A DNA stretch of 64,000 nt from Cylindrospermum sp. FACHB-282 (GTDB lineage: Bacteria; Cyanobacteriota; Cyanobacteriia; Cyanobacteriales; Nostocaceae), in contig NZ_JACJRJ010000013.1 of the NCBI RefSeq assembly GCF_014697195.1, positions 62,001 to 126,000 on the forward strand, given 5' to 3'. The notes below the pieces were generated by a model. The model searched no databases and was not told where the DNA came from. It worked only from the letters and a program-made list of their open reading frames with translations. Below, piece by piece: positions 27,501-34,929 of this stretch. A program made the position numbers and the translations under genes. Numbering within the stretch: position 1 is the first letter of the stretch; every line of letters starts with the position of its first letter.

Positions 27501-29053
27501 TGCTAGAGATGGAAGGACGAGATACACTACTAAAGTTTATTGATAACTTAGCTAATAGCGACTTTCTAGGAATCGAGAATAAAGAGAAACTAACTAGATT
27601 AAGTGCAGACATCAGAGCTATTACTGCCGAAAATTGGCGTAGTGAATTTATAGGCGCTCAATTACAGCTTAAATCAGAACCAATTTCGATTATTAAACCA
27701 AATATATCTACCACATTAATTAATATCCTCCACCTTTCAGACCTGCATTTCAGCAATTCCCAACAAGCTCAACTTTGGTCTAACCAATTAGCAGAAGATT
27801 TACGTCACGACCTCAACATACCTCATCTTGATGCTCTCATTCTTTCCGGTGACATCGCTAACTTTTCCACCCCCGAAGAATACCAAGCGGCTGAAGAGTT
27901 TATTGTCAACCTCAGCCAAGATTTACCCCTCAAACCTGAGCAAATTATCATTGTTCCAGGGAACCATGACCTAAATTGGAAAATTGCAAAACAAGCTTAC
28001 CAACTATTTGACCGCGAAGAATATGAGAGTATGTCTGAAAACTCTATTAAATTAAATGAAATTGGTTCAAAAAGCTTAACAGAGGCACAACGAAAACGTT
28101 TAGAACAGCGACAAAATACGCTTCAGACACAGTGGCAGCTAACAATGGACAAGTTGACACAACTGCGGACAGACTATGCAATTCAGGCAGGTACAACTGT
28201 TAAGTTCCAGTTACAGCAAGAAATTCAATCTGAAGAAACTCAACTGTTACAGTTAGATGCAGAGTTGAAACAAATTGAGCAAAATCTAAGCCTCGATACA
28301 AGATTTTCTCCTGTTAAAACATCCTCTAAGAGAGAACTCAAAGAAGGTCATTACATCGAAGAAAGTGCCACCGTTATTCGAGTGCGAGATGAAGAGAAAT
28401 ATAAACAGCGGTTTGCCAATTTCAGCAACTTCTACCAAGCTATAAAAAATCAACCCTATCCCCTAGAATATCGCCAGCAATACACCTTAGACTATCTCCC
28501 ATCCCAAAACATCCTCATACTCGGTCTAAACTCGGCTTGGCAATTAGATCACCATTACAAATCCCGCGCTAGTATCAATATGGATGCTCTGAGCAATGCC
28601 CTAACTGATATTCGCCGCCATCCAGAGTATAAGAATTGCATTAAAATTGCTGTCTGGCATCATCCCCTTGATAGTGCTTGGGAAGACCGGATAAAAGATA
28701 AAGGTTTCATGGAACAGTTAGCTGTGGCTGGGTTCCGCTTCTTCCTCCACGGTCACATTCACAAAGCAGAAACCAGCTTATACCGTTATGATATGAGTCA
28801 AGGGGGGCGAAAATGCGTAGACGCAAAGCGGCTTGTCGTCAGACATCGCATCTGTGCAGGAACATTCGGCGCACCCACCAAAGAACTCATCCCCGCTTAT
28901 CCCTGGCAATATAACCTGCTACAATTTGAAAGCGATAAATTAACAGTCCGCACCCGTCGCCGCGAAGAAGAAAATGGTGCCTGGAAACCAGATGCGCGTT
29001 GGGGTCAAGGTGCGGGGAAATCTTCGCTGGATTTATACACTATTGAGTTATAG
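24521..29053 (+). CDS. NACHT-HEAT-metallophosphoesterase STAND protein
   Basis: A 1510-residue three-part protein. The NACHT ATPase has P-loop GKPGSGKST at 85-93, Walker B FLLLVDGLNELP at 177-188 and TTRD at 211-214. About 15 HEAT-like repeats of 31 residues (about 480-900) form a sensor-like solenoid; five are almost identical at DNA level (26268-26732). The C-terminus (about 1067-1510) is a calcineurin-like phosphoesterase with all metal motifs: LSDLH, SGDI, VPGNHD, WHHP and FLHGHIH. A coiled-coil of about 90 residues interrupts that domain (about 1175-1265). STAND proteins of this architecture oligomerise on sensing a trigger and switch on the effector; nucleotide or nucleic-acid cleavage in antiviral defence is my inference. 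No partner gene adjoins it. Confidence 0.88.
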   Translation: MVNWSEYLESVRLTYAKWWKVYTFTDVVGRRQVEQEALIPLWNFDLQVQTIKPRDEQQKQQEKIEYYSVLEGLRKYKSDHLLLVGKPGSGKSTALLKLLLEEAERPLPQTLPEAEIEELAPHSLALKGAGGLGQIPVLVELRYYETSIIDLIRNFCKRHRLWLENAEIEKLLFQGKFLLLVDGLNELPSEEARQNLQAFRQDHRQTPMIFTTRDLGIGGDLDIGKKLEMQPLTETQMQDFVCAYLPEQGEEMLKQLGTRLQEFGQTPLLLSMLCSVFVQNQNKVPSNLGSVFRLFTKNFNEKPISEDFPLWSSRLLQQLAWVMTQGTTRTDLKVAIPRSEVEEILTEFFQKEKFDRPRDRSLKWLRDLLNHHLIQLGANDQIEFRHQLIQEYYTAEYLLKQLPKLSDDCLKRDYLNYLKWTEPLALMAELIENEVQAVRVVKLALEVDWQLGARLAGEVKSKWHEQTVNLIADLKLPQLLEIRLLGITKSEQAAAGLIKLLEQPDSHVRSRAADALGKIKSQKAITGLIQLLEDPESHVCESAAYALGEIKSEQAIPGLIKLSENTKYYVRSDVVYLLEQIKSEQAISGLIKFLEDQDSVVRRSAASALGRIKSEQAISGLIKFLEDQDSVVRRSAASALGRIKSEQAISGLIKLLEDQDSVVRRIAASALGEIKSEQAIPGLIKLLEDQDSVVRRIAASALGEIKSEQAISGLIKLLEDQDSVVRRIAASALGEIKSEQAIPGLIKLLKDQDFFVRRSATSALGKIKSEQAIPGLIQISEDPGYFAIRSSADALAETQPEQVPGLIELLKDPESDIRLITASILEKIESEQAIPNLIELLEDPEFDIRLIEYALEQVKPEQAIPGLIKLLENTKSDIRRKAAFILGEIESEQVIPDLIELLILDRFVIANNGDTFDIGIEVIKTIQEHFKFYNPLLKNMSLRSQLIDFLLNSSILNTERERQTLLLYFGYDSLMKKITLAGTPLDFTVNLIQVLEMEGRDTLLKFIDNLANSDFLGIENKEKLTRLSADIRAITAENWRSEFIGAQLQLKSEPISIIKPNISTTLINILHLSDLHFSNSQQAQLWSNQLAEDLRHDLNIPHLDALILSGDIANFSTPEEYQAAEEFIVNLSQDLPLKPEQIIIVPGNHDLNWKIAKQAYQLFDREEYESMSENSIKLNEIGSKSLTEAQRKRLEQRQNTLQTQWQLTMDKLTQLRTDYAIQAGTTVKFQLQQEIQSEETQLLQLDAELKQIEQNLSLDTRFSPVKTSSKRELKEGHYIEESATVIRVRDEEKYKQRFANFSNFYQAIKNQPYPLEYRQQYTLDYLPSQNILILGLNSAWQLDHHYKSRASINMDALSNALTDIRRHPEYKNCIKIAVWHHPLDSAWEDRIKDKGFMEQLAVAGFRFFLHGHIHKAETSLYRYDMSQGGRKCVDAKRLVVRHRICAGTFGAPTKELIPAYPWQYNLLQFESDKLTVRTRRREEENGAWKPDARWGQGAGKSSLDLYTIEL
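26268..26732 (+). repeat. Five near-identical 93-bp tandem repeats encoding HEAT units
   Basis: The unit begins at CAGAACAGGCAATT and recurs at 26268, 26361, 26454, 26547 and 26640, with only a few substitutions per copy (for example ATTTCTGGG or ATTCCTGGG, AGGAGTGCT or AGAATTGCT). Flanking units on both sides are clearly older and more diverged. Each unit is 31 codons, one HEAT repeat. Confidence 0.9.
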
Positions 29054-29074
29054 GGCAAAAATGCCGCACGAATG

Positions 29075-29207
29075 AAAAAAAACGCCAAACGAATGGAATT
29101 CGCGGCTACCAGAACAAAGTCCGCCTACGCGGACTCAAAAAAAAATCAAGGTCTTTAACCCGCGGAGGCGGGTTTTGCCTGTGTAGCAGCGATTTCTAAT
29201 CGCCAGG
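29075..29207. repeat. Palindromic dispersed repeat, copy right of the NACHT gene
   Basis: CGAATGGAATTCGCGGCTAC, GTCCGCCTACGCGGACT, AATCAAGG, AACCCGCGGAGGCGGGTTTTG and CTGTGTAGC occur in the same order as at 23797-23885, ending in GCGATTTCTAATCGCCAGG. Inner stems differ by compensating changes (CCACCTCCGTGG against CCGCCTACGCGG), which supports a selected hairpin. Confidence 0.75.
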
Positions 29208-29218
29208 CCTTCTGTATA

Positions 29219-29803
29219 TCATCCCAAAAAGTCACCGCAAACAATCTTTTTTACCTTCCCCTTTTCCAGGGTGAAATTAAAATATGTAGGACTGGAATAA
29301 TCAACAGCATAACTTAATCTAGTAGTATCGCCAGATTCTGGTTTACCGTAGATTCTCGTTACTTTTGAGGTGTTATCGCCTACTTTTATTCCATCTACAG
29401 TGGCGTATTTAGAACTTGTTGCTTCTATTTCATAAACAAAATATTTACCTGTTGGCTTAATATCTTCCAGTAACTTAACTGTAAGTCCTGAATATTGGAG
29501 AGTGCGCGTTTTACCAGCAATTGCTTCATAGCCATTTTTCGCACTTAGAGGTTTACCTAGAGCCTTTCTGACTTGCGTCTCAGACATCCCAAGGCTTACA
29601 CTACCTATTACTAAGCGTTTATAAGGTAGTTTTTTAAATTGCTGATTATTCTGGGAAATTTGATAATTAGTATTGGTGCTAGTAGATAGAGCTTGCACCG
29701 CTAATGGTTGTACAAATAAAGATGCCAAGCTTAAGATAGTTCCAGCGCTAAATAAAACTTGCTTGAATTGATTTTGATAATGATAGTTAGCTGTTAGTTT
29801 CAT
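29219..29803 (-). CDS. Secreted hypothetical protein with SmpA/BLIP-like features
   Basis: A 194-residue protein with a signal peptide (about 1-38, ending LAVQALS). The mature part contains two similar units: VSLGMSETQVRKALGKP and IKVGDNTSKVTRIYGKP. The short pattern G-S/D-x-x-S/T-x-V-x-x-x-x-GKP is typical of small SmpA/BamE-like repeat folds. ATG 29803 (MKLTANYHYQN) is preferred over an upstream opening that would add a non-signal-like N-terminus. Function unknown; probably periplasmic. Confidence 0.6.
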   Translation of the reverse strand: MKLTANYHYQNQFKQVLFSAGTILSLASLFVQPLAVQALSTSTNTNYQISQNNQQFKKLPYKRLVIGSVSLGMSETQVRKALGKPLSAKNGYEAIAGKTRTLQYSGLTVKLLEDIKPTGKYFVYEIEATSSKYATVDGIKVGDNTSKVTRIYGKPESGDTTRLSYAVDYSSPTYFNFTLEKGKVKKIVCGDFLG

Positions 29804-30003
29804 TTCTTCAACTCTTTGTAATACAGCAAATTGCAGGTAAATGAGGTACAAATATAAATAATAAAACTCTTGTAGGGTAGCCATCTTGCCTGCCCTTGTG
29901 TATTTCGCTCAGATCAAATGTGCTGTATGTAGGCAGAGACAATTAAATGTAAAATAAAATTTTTGTTCGTAGTCAGCGATAAATATTTCAGTTCAAGGAT
30001 TTT

Positions 30004-30019
30004 AAGGACTGAAGTCCTT
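30004..30019. repeat. AAGGACT-GA-AGTCCTT hairpin
   Basis: A perfect 7-bp stem with a 2-base loop, 50 bases before mobA. The sequence belongs to a short hairpin type that is common between Nostoc genes. A regulatory role is not shown. Confidence 0.5.
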
Positions 30020-30069
30020 ACTACAAGCTTTAATTTAATTCTCCTATTTAGTCAGGCTTAAATTAAACT

Positions 30070-30666
30070 ATGACTAATGACTGTAGCAAATTAACTGCCA
30101 TTGTCCTAGCCGGTGGAAAAAGTTCTCGCATGGGTGAAGATAAAGCGCTAATTCCAATTCAAGGAGTGCCTTTGTTGCAGCGGGTTTGCGGCATTGCTCA
30201 AGGTTGCGCTGATACTGTTTATATCGTTACTCCCTGGCCAGAACGTTATCAAAACTTGCTTTTGCCTAATTGCGAATTTATTCGAGAAGTCCCTTTGTCT
30301 GGAGACACTGGTGGCCCTCTTGTGGGTTTTGCTCAAGGACTAGGGCAGGTAAAAACAGATTGGGTGTTGCTGCTAGCTTGCGATTTACCAAGGTTGCGGG
30401 TTGAGGTGTTGCAAGATTGGGCAGGTAGACTTGATACTGTGGGGAATGAGGCGATTATTGCATATCTGGTACAACATCCTAAAGGCTGGGAACCTCTGTG
30501 TGGCTTCTATAAGCGTCGCTGTCTACCGCTGCTACTGGATTTTATCACTCAAGGGGGGCGATCTTTTCAGCAATGGCTACAGCATCATCAAGTGGAAGCT
30601 TTGCCTTTATCAGAACCTGATATGCTTTTTAACTGTAATACACCAGAGGACTTGACTTTAAGTTAA
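30070..30666 (+). CDS. mobA: Molybdenum cofactor guanylyltransferase
   Basis: This 198-residue enzyme attaches GMP to molybdopterin to give the MGD form needed by nitrate reductase and other enzymes. The nucleotide-binding motif LAGGKSSRMGEDKAL (13-27) and the metal motif LLACDLPRL are present. ATG start. No other moa/moe genes are near; it opens the metal-related gene block of this window. Confidence 0.9.
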   Translation: MTNDCSKLTAIVLAGGKSSRMGEDKALIPIQGVPLLQRVCGIAQGCADTVYIVTPWPERYQNLLLPNCEFIREVPLSGDTGGPLVGFAQGLGQVKTDWVLLLACDLPRLRVEVLQDWAGRLDTVGNEAIIAYLVQHPKGWEPLCGFYKRRCLPLLLDFITQGGRSFQQWLQHHQVEALPLSEPDMLFNCNTPEDLTLS

Positions 30667-30888
30667 TAAATACCTATGCCACTTATTGACAATTTAAATA
30701 AATTTTGGATTTTAAATAATTTATTGTATTCCTAGTAACAGATTAATAGCTAACTGGGTTTTATGCTTATCTCCCTACTATAAACCAAAGGCTATAAACA
30801 AAGTAATTATCTAAAAATAAATTAGATTTTTTAATCTTTAACTTCTTGCCGCTGTTGCTTTTATTACTATCCTGGAGAGAATTATAAT

Positions 30889-31809
30889 ATGTATCGTCGT
30901 TGGATATCATCTGCTTTAGCAATTTTGTTGAGTATAGTTTTAGTTGCTTGCACTACTGCAACAACTCAGCCACCACAGGCAAAAGTTGCAAATACGAATG
31001 AGACAAGTAACACAGATTTTCAGCAATCAGCAAAAAGAGTTGTTGCTCTCTCTTCTCTGGCTGCTGATATTATCTATCAACTTGATAAAACAAAACTTAT
31101 AGGAATTACAGGCAGTAGATTATTTAATAATGACCCAAGTTTCCAGGATATACCCCGCGTTAGCGAAGGTCAAAGCCCTCCTAATTTAGAAAAAATTGTA
31201 TCTCTAAAACCAGATTTAGTTATTGGTGCAGCGGGTTTTTCTGACGTACCTATTCAAAAACTCAAACAGCTAGGTATTTCAACTTTTCTCACCCAAGTTA
31301 AAAACTGGGAATCTTTAGAAAAACTTACTCAAACACTAGGTCAATTAATTGATGTTGATCCCCAGCCTTTGTTGAACCGTTACAAAAACTTTTTACCAGC
31401 TAAACCGAATCAAAGTCCTTCTACTCTAGTCCTGGTTAGTCGTCAACCAATTTTAGCGCCAAATAAAAATAGTTGGGCTGGGGATTTACTGGCTAAATTT
31501 GGGGCTAAAAACCTAGCAGCAGAATTACAAGGTAAAAGTCCGATAGGTGGATATGTGACGCTTTCGGCTGAGAAAATTTTAGAAGCAAATCCAGAAGTGA
31601 TAATTGTAGTTAATCCTCCCCAAGGAGGTTCTGAAGCAGCACTTTTAGCATCTTTTAAAAAGGAGTCTTTTTGGCAGCAAATAAAAGCAACCAAAAATAA
31701 CCGAATTTATGTTTTTGATTATTACGGTCTTGTGAATCCGGGCAGTATAAATACAATTGAAAAAGCGGCTCAACAGCTTAGGGAGGTTTTGTCTGCACCA
31801 CAACGTTAG
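30889..31809 (+). CDS. ABC-type metal-chelate/cobalamin substrate-binding lipoprotein
   Basis: This 306-residue protein belongs to the BtuF/FhuD/FepB type (periplasmic binding protein family 2). The N-terminus has a lipobox, IVLVAC, with lipidated Cys21. The family core motifs RVVALSSLAADIIYQL and LKPDLVIGAAG follow. No permease or ATPase gene is adjacent, so it is an orphan binding protein. The ligand could be a siderophore, haem or cobalamin. A good ribosome-binding site, GGAGAG, precedes the ATG. It is convergent with the FTR1 gene. Confidence 0.8.
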   Translation: MYRRWISSALAILLSIVLVACTTATTQPPQAKVANTNETSNTDFQQSAKRVVALSSLAADIIYQLDKTKLIGITGSRLFNNDPSFQDIPRVSEGQSPPNLEKIVSLKPDLVIGAAGFSDVPIQKLKQLGISTFLTQVKNWESLEKLTQTLGQLIDVDPQPLLNRYKNFLPAKPNQSPSTLVLVSRQPILAPNKNSWAGDLLAKFGAKNLAAELQGKSPIGGYVTLSAEKILEANPEVIIVVNPPQGGSEAALLASFKKESFWQQIKATKNNRIYVFDYYGLVNPGSINTIEKAAQQLREVLSAPQR

Positions 31810-31844
31810 ATTGAATGACGGGCAAGACTTTGAATGATTTGAAT

Positions 31845-31863
31845 GACAGGCAAGATGCCTGTC
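31845..31863. terminator. GACAGGCA hairpin between convergent iron genes
   Basis: GACAGGCA and TGCCTGTC form a perfect 8-bp stem with an AGA loop, between the stops of the binding-protein gene and the FTR1 gene. It is another copy of the GGCAAGATGCC repeat and a plausible two-way terminator. Confidence 0.5.
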
Positions 31864-31905
31864 CTACAATTGTATTTTAGGAATTTATCCAAAATCCAAT
31901 ATTGT

Positions 31906-32874
31906 TTAATCCTTGAGAGAACCAATTTGGTTCTGCATAACTGGGCTATTTTTTTTAGGTTGAGGAGAACTGCCAGTAATGCTGCGAAAATAAAGCCCGC
32001 CGACGCTGACTAAAAACCCTGCATATCCTACTGCTTGCAAGACATAGAGGTTGTCTCTGTAGCCAAATAAAGATTTGAAAATAATGCCGGGTAATTGTTC
32101 ATCAGGCAATATTTTGGAAGTATTCCAAACCATTGGCCCCAAAATGCAGGAGTGAACTTTGGTAAAGCGTTCATAATAAAAACAAAGGCTTTCGGAGGCG
32201 CGATTGCTGAGAGCCAGGTTAGACACTGCTGTGTCAAAATGACTCAAAGCTGAAACTACCAAACCGGCGACAATCAATACTAAAAAAACGCCCATTACCT
32301 GGAAAAACTGGCGGATATTAATTTTGACACCCAATTTAAATAACAGCACACCAATGCCTACTGCTACTGCCAAACCACCAAGGGCGCCAATAGTTGGCAT
32401 TAAACCCTGTTGAAAATTTGCAGCAATGAACAGAACAGTTTCAAAGCCTTCACGCACAACGGCAACTAAAACTAAGCTAAAAACGCCCCAACCAGCATTT
32501 GAGTTTTGTGTCAGTGCGTCTGTCACCGCACCTTCAACTGTAGCTTTCATAAATCTGGCTTGTTTAGTCATCCAGATTAGCATCCAACTGAGCATGGCGA
32601 TCGCAAATACACTAAATACACCTTCTAGCATTGGTTCAACTATCGGGGTGTATTGAGGATTAACAGATCCTAAGTATTGAATTAGCCAACCGAACAGCAC
32701 ACCTATCAAGGCACTAATAACAATGCCTACCCCAACACCAGCATATACCCAAGGGTTGAGTCGGGACTGTTTGGCTTTTTTGAGCAAAGCCAGCACGATA
32801 CCAACAACAAGGGCAGCTTCCACCCCTTCCCGGAGCGTAATTACAAAAGTAGGTAAGGCTGTACTAAAATTCAT
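31906..32874 (-). CDS. FTR1-family iron permease
   Basis: A 322-residue protein with about seven transmembrane helices. The two iron-pathway REGxE motifs are present: REGVE at 15-19 and REGFE near residue 142. Relatives (yeast Ftr1, bacterial EfeU) import iron that has been oxidised by a partner ferroxidase. A multicopper oxidase, a ferritin-like protein and a secreted HHH protein are encoded just upstream on the same strand, which fits an oxidase-permease iron uptake route. Confidence 0.88.
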   Translation of the reverse strand: MNFSTALPTFVITLREGVEAALVVGIVLALLKKAKQSRLNPWVYAGVGVGIVISALIGVLFGWLIQYLGSVNPQYTPIVEPMLEGVFSVFAIAMLSWMLIWMTKQARFMKATVEGAVTDALTQNSNAGWGVFSLVLVAVVREGFETVLFIAANFQQGLMPTIGALGGLAVAVGIGVLLFKLGVKINIRQFFQVMGVFLVLIVAGLVVSALSHFDTAVSNLALSNRASESLCFYYERFTKVHSCILGPMVWNTSKILPDEQLPGIIFKSLFGYRDNLYVLQAVGYAGFLVSVGGLYFRSITGSSPQPKKNSPVMQNQIGSLKD

Positions 32875-32961
32875 AATCAGTTGTTATTTAGTCATTTTAG
32901 TTATTTAGTCAATAGTCATTAGTCCAAAAATATTAGACTAGTGACTATTGAGCATTGAATA

Positions 32962-33396
32962 CTAGCTGAAATCGCGTAACATTTTTTTCAGTTCAAGATT
33001 ATGCATTTCTTCTTGACCAATCATGTTACGGGCGAATTCTTCCAGATAGATGCTGGCATTAGTGACAATTTCTAGCAGACTTTTATACAACTCCAGCGCC
33101 TTGCTTTCGTGGGATAAGCTTTCTGCCAAAATAATCTTGACGTTATGTTGGTAAGTCTCTTCCATTTGGGCAATTTTCAGGGAGGGATGCCCATCTAAAC
33201 CTGTAATAATTTCTCCCACTTGCTGGGCATGAAGTAGTGACTCACTCGCCTGTGCTTTGAAAAAAGCCACAATTGGAATCCGGTTGGGGCCAGTCACCAT
33301 CAAAGAATAATGGGTATAGCGTACTACCCCTGCTAGTTCAAATTCCATGATGGAGTTAAGTAGGTCAATGGCCTTTTTTTGGTCAAGCTCTTGCAT
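32962..33396 (-). CDS. Bacterioferritin/ferritin-like diiron protein
   Basis: This 144-residue four-helix protein carries ferritin-type ligands: the helix-A glutamate in EFELAGVVRY, ExxxH in SESLLHAQQ, a later HESKALELY, and GQEEMHN in the last helix. It is shorter than classical bacterioferritin (about 158). It stores or oxidises iron in the cytoplasm. It lies 87 bases upstream of the FTR1 gene on the same strand, so the products probably work on the same iron stream. Confidence 0.82.
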   Translation of the reverse strand: MQELDQKKAIDLLNSIMEFELAGVVRYTHYSLMVTGPNRIPIVAFFKAQASESLLHAQQVGEIITGLDGHPSLKIAQMEETYQHNVKIILAESLSHESKALELYKSLLEIVTNASIYLEEFARNMIGQEEMHNLELKKMLRDFS

Positions 33397-33576
33397 CAGT
33401 TGTTAAGTTAGGAAAAATTACAAATGGAGAGGATTGAATTATGAGTTAAGAGTGAGCAGTTATACTTTTTTCAGGTATTAAAAAACCAGATTATCCTGAC
33501 TCTTAACTTTTAGCTATTTCCTCTCTTATTACTTATTTTAAACTGCCCATTCTGGGTTTCCAATAGTACTAGGCTG

Positions 33577-34620
33577 CTATTTTTGTGCCTGAGTGTTGAA
33601 TTGATCAATCACTTTTTGAGAGTTTTGCTCAATTGTTGTTACCAGCTTGGTCACATCAGCAGGGGTTTTGACTGCTTGCGCGGGTGGGATGGCGGCGGGC
33701 CAAACTTTGAGTAGTTCAGCAAGATTAGTGCTGATCGCTTTGTCCGCTTCCGGATTTCCTTGAGCAACTTGGCTAGAAATCCCTTTATATAGGTCATTAG
33801 CGTAGATCACAAAGCCACGGGAGTCTTGATACTCAATGGGTGCAGCTACTTTGCCATTGGCGATCGCCGCGCCGTATTCTGAGTTGGCTGCATCTAGTAA
33901 CCCACTAATCACCTGTAGCACAAATCCTGGTTTTGAGCGTTGAGTATCTGGTAAAGCGGCGATCGCTGCATCAATTGCTTGCATGGAAGCAGTGAAATCA
34001 GTTTTCAATTTGGGATTCTTGGGATTAGATTTGACTAAATCTTGTAAACTCACCAAACTTGTCTTAAATTCTTTGACTTTGCGCTCATTTAGCTGGTCTT
34101 CTACATCAACATAAATCTCTTCAACTGGATGCCCAATATGAGGTTCTGCTTGCTTTGGCTGATTCAAATCTAAAAGTTCTTGTGCTACAAAAAGATGCCC
34201 TTTCATCAATGCCAATTTAGTCATGTAGTCAATATCTTTGGCATCACCTGTAAGCACTACTTCTTGAATAGTCACCGCTTCTTTAATTTGGTCAAACTGT
34301 TCTTGAGTAATGACTTTCTTGCTAACTAAATCTTCAGGACTGGCGTAGGGACGATTCGCCTGAATTTTGTTCGATAATGCCGGCACACCTAGCTGGGCTT
34401 CAAATTTATCTAACTGCGATAAGATAGCAGTATTAATGTTAATTTTCGCCTTGCCACCATGACCGCTGTGACTGTTTTGACTAACTGCTTCTGTAGTTTG
34501 GGGGCTAGAGCTAGCACTTGGCGCGGTTGAATTTTCTGTGGTGGGCGTACTGTTACAGGCGCTCAGGGTAACTATTGCCGTACTAGCGACAGCTAAACAG
34601 AGATGCCGAAATTTTAACAT
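33577..34620 (-). CDS. Lipoprotein with ComEA-like helix-hairpin-helix and helical iron-uptake-like domain
   Basis: This 347-residue protein has a lipobox TLSAC near residue 22 and a linker rich in Ser, Thr and His (SHSGHGG). An HHH module of ComEA type follows (KININTAILSQLDKF ... KIQANRPYASPEDL). The helical C-terminal half contains IGHPVEEIYVDVEDQL, a pattern like the HxxE metal motif of imelysin/EfeO proteins. ATG 34620 is chosen because AAAGGAG precedes it; the open frame extends 39 codons further with no signal-like content. Placed between ferritin-like and oxidase genes, it may be the periplasmic iron carrier. Confidence 0.7.
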   Translation of the reverse strand: MLKFRHLCLAVASTAIVTLSACNSTPTTENSTAPSASSSPQTTEAVSQNSHSGHGGKAKININTAILSQLDKFEAQLGVPALSNKIQANRPYASPEDLVSKKVITQEQFDQIKEAVTIQEVVLTGDAKDIDYMTKLALMKGHLFVAQELLDLNQPKQAEPHIGHPVEEIYVDVEDQLNERKVKEFKTSLVSLQDLVKSNPKNPKLKTDFTASMQAIDAAIAALPDTQRSKPGFVLQVISGLLDAANSEYGAAIANGKVAAPIEYQDSRGFVIYANDLYKGISSQVAQGNPEADKAISTNLAELLKVWPAAIPPAQAVKTPADVTKLVTTIEQNSQKVIDQFNTQAQK

Positions 34621-34800
34621 TTTTACTCCTTTTATACTTAGAATGTCTAAATTGCAATTTTGCAACTTATTAGCAGCATTTAGGTTTGACCCTATGTCAT
34701 AGATTTTACTTTTGCATATAATGACACTATTTATCAACTAGTAGCTAAATTATTAAGTAGAATTTAATAAATTTTCTCAAAAAAAATTGAAAAAATTAAT

Positions 34801-34886
34801 CTTATACCAATTTAAAAAATGATGGCGACAGATGGACAGGGAAAACCCAGATACACCAAACGGCTTCCAATCCAAAATGGTATTAT
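34801..34886. repeat. Miniature inverted-repeat element (TTATACCA ... TGGTATTA)
   Basis: The ends CTTATACCAATTT and AATGGTATTA are roughly inverted. Inside lies AAATGATGGCGACAGAT. The same internal motif (AAATGATGGTGACAGAT) occurs at 57415-57546 with related ends. It sits between the oxidase and HHH lipoprotein genes. Confidence 0.55.
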
Positions 34887-34929
34887 TCCTGGGACTTGCT
34901 ATCTTTGGGAAGTTAATTAAAAATTTTTG

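Noticed and set aside
30667-30888. Fur box ahead of the chelate-binding lipoprotein
   Set aside because: The region is very AT-rich but no GATAATGATAATCATTATC-like 19-mer stands out above background.
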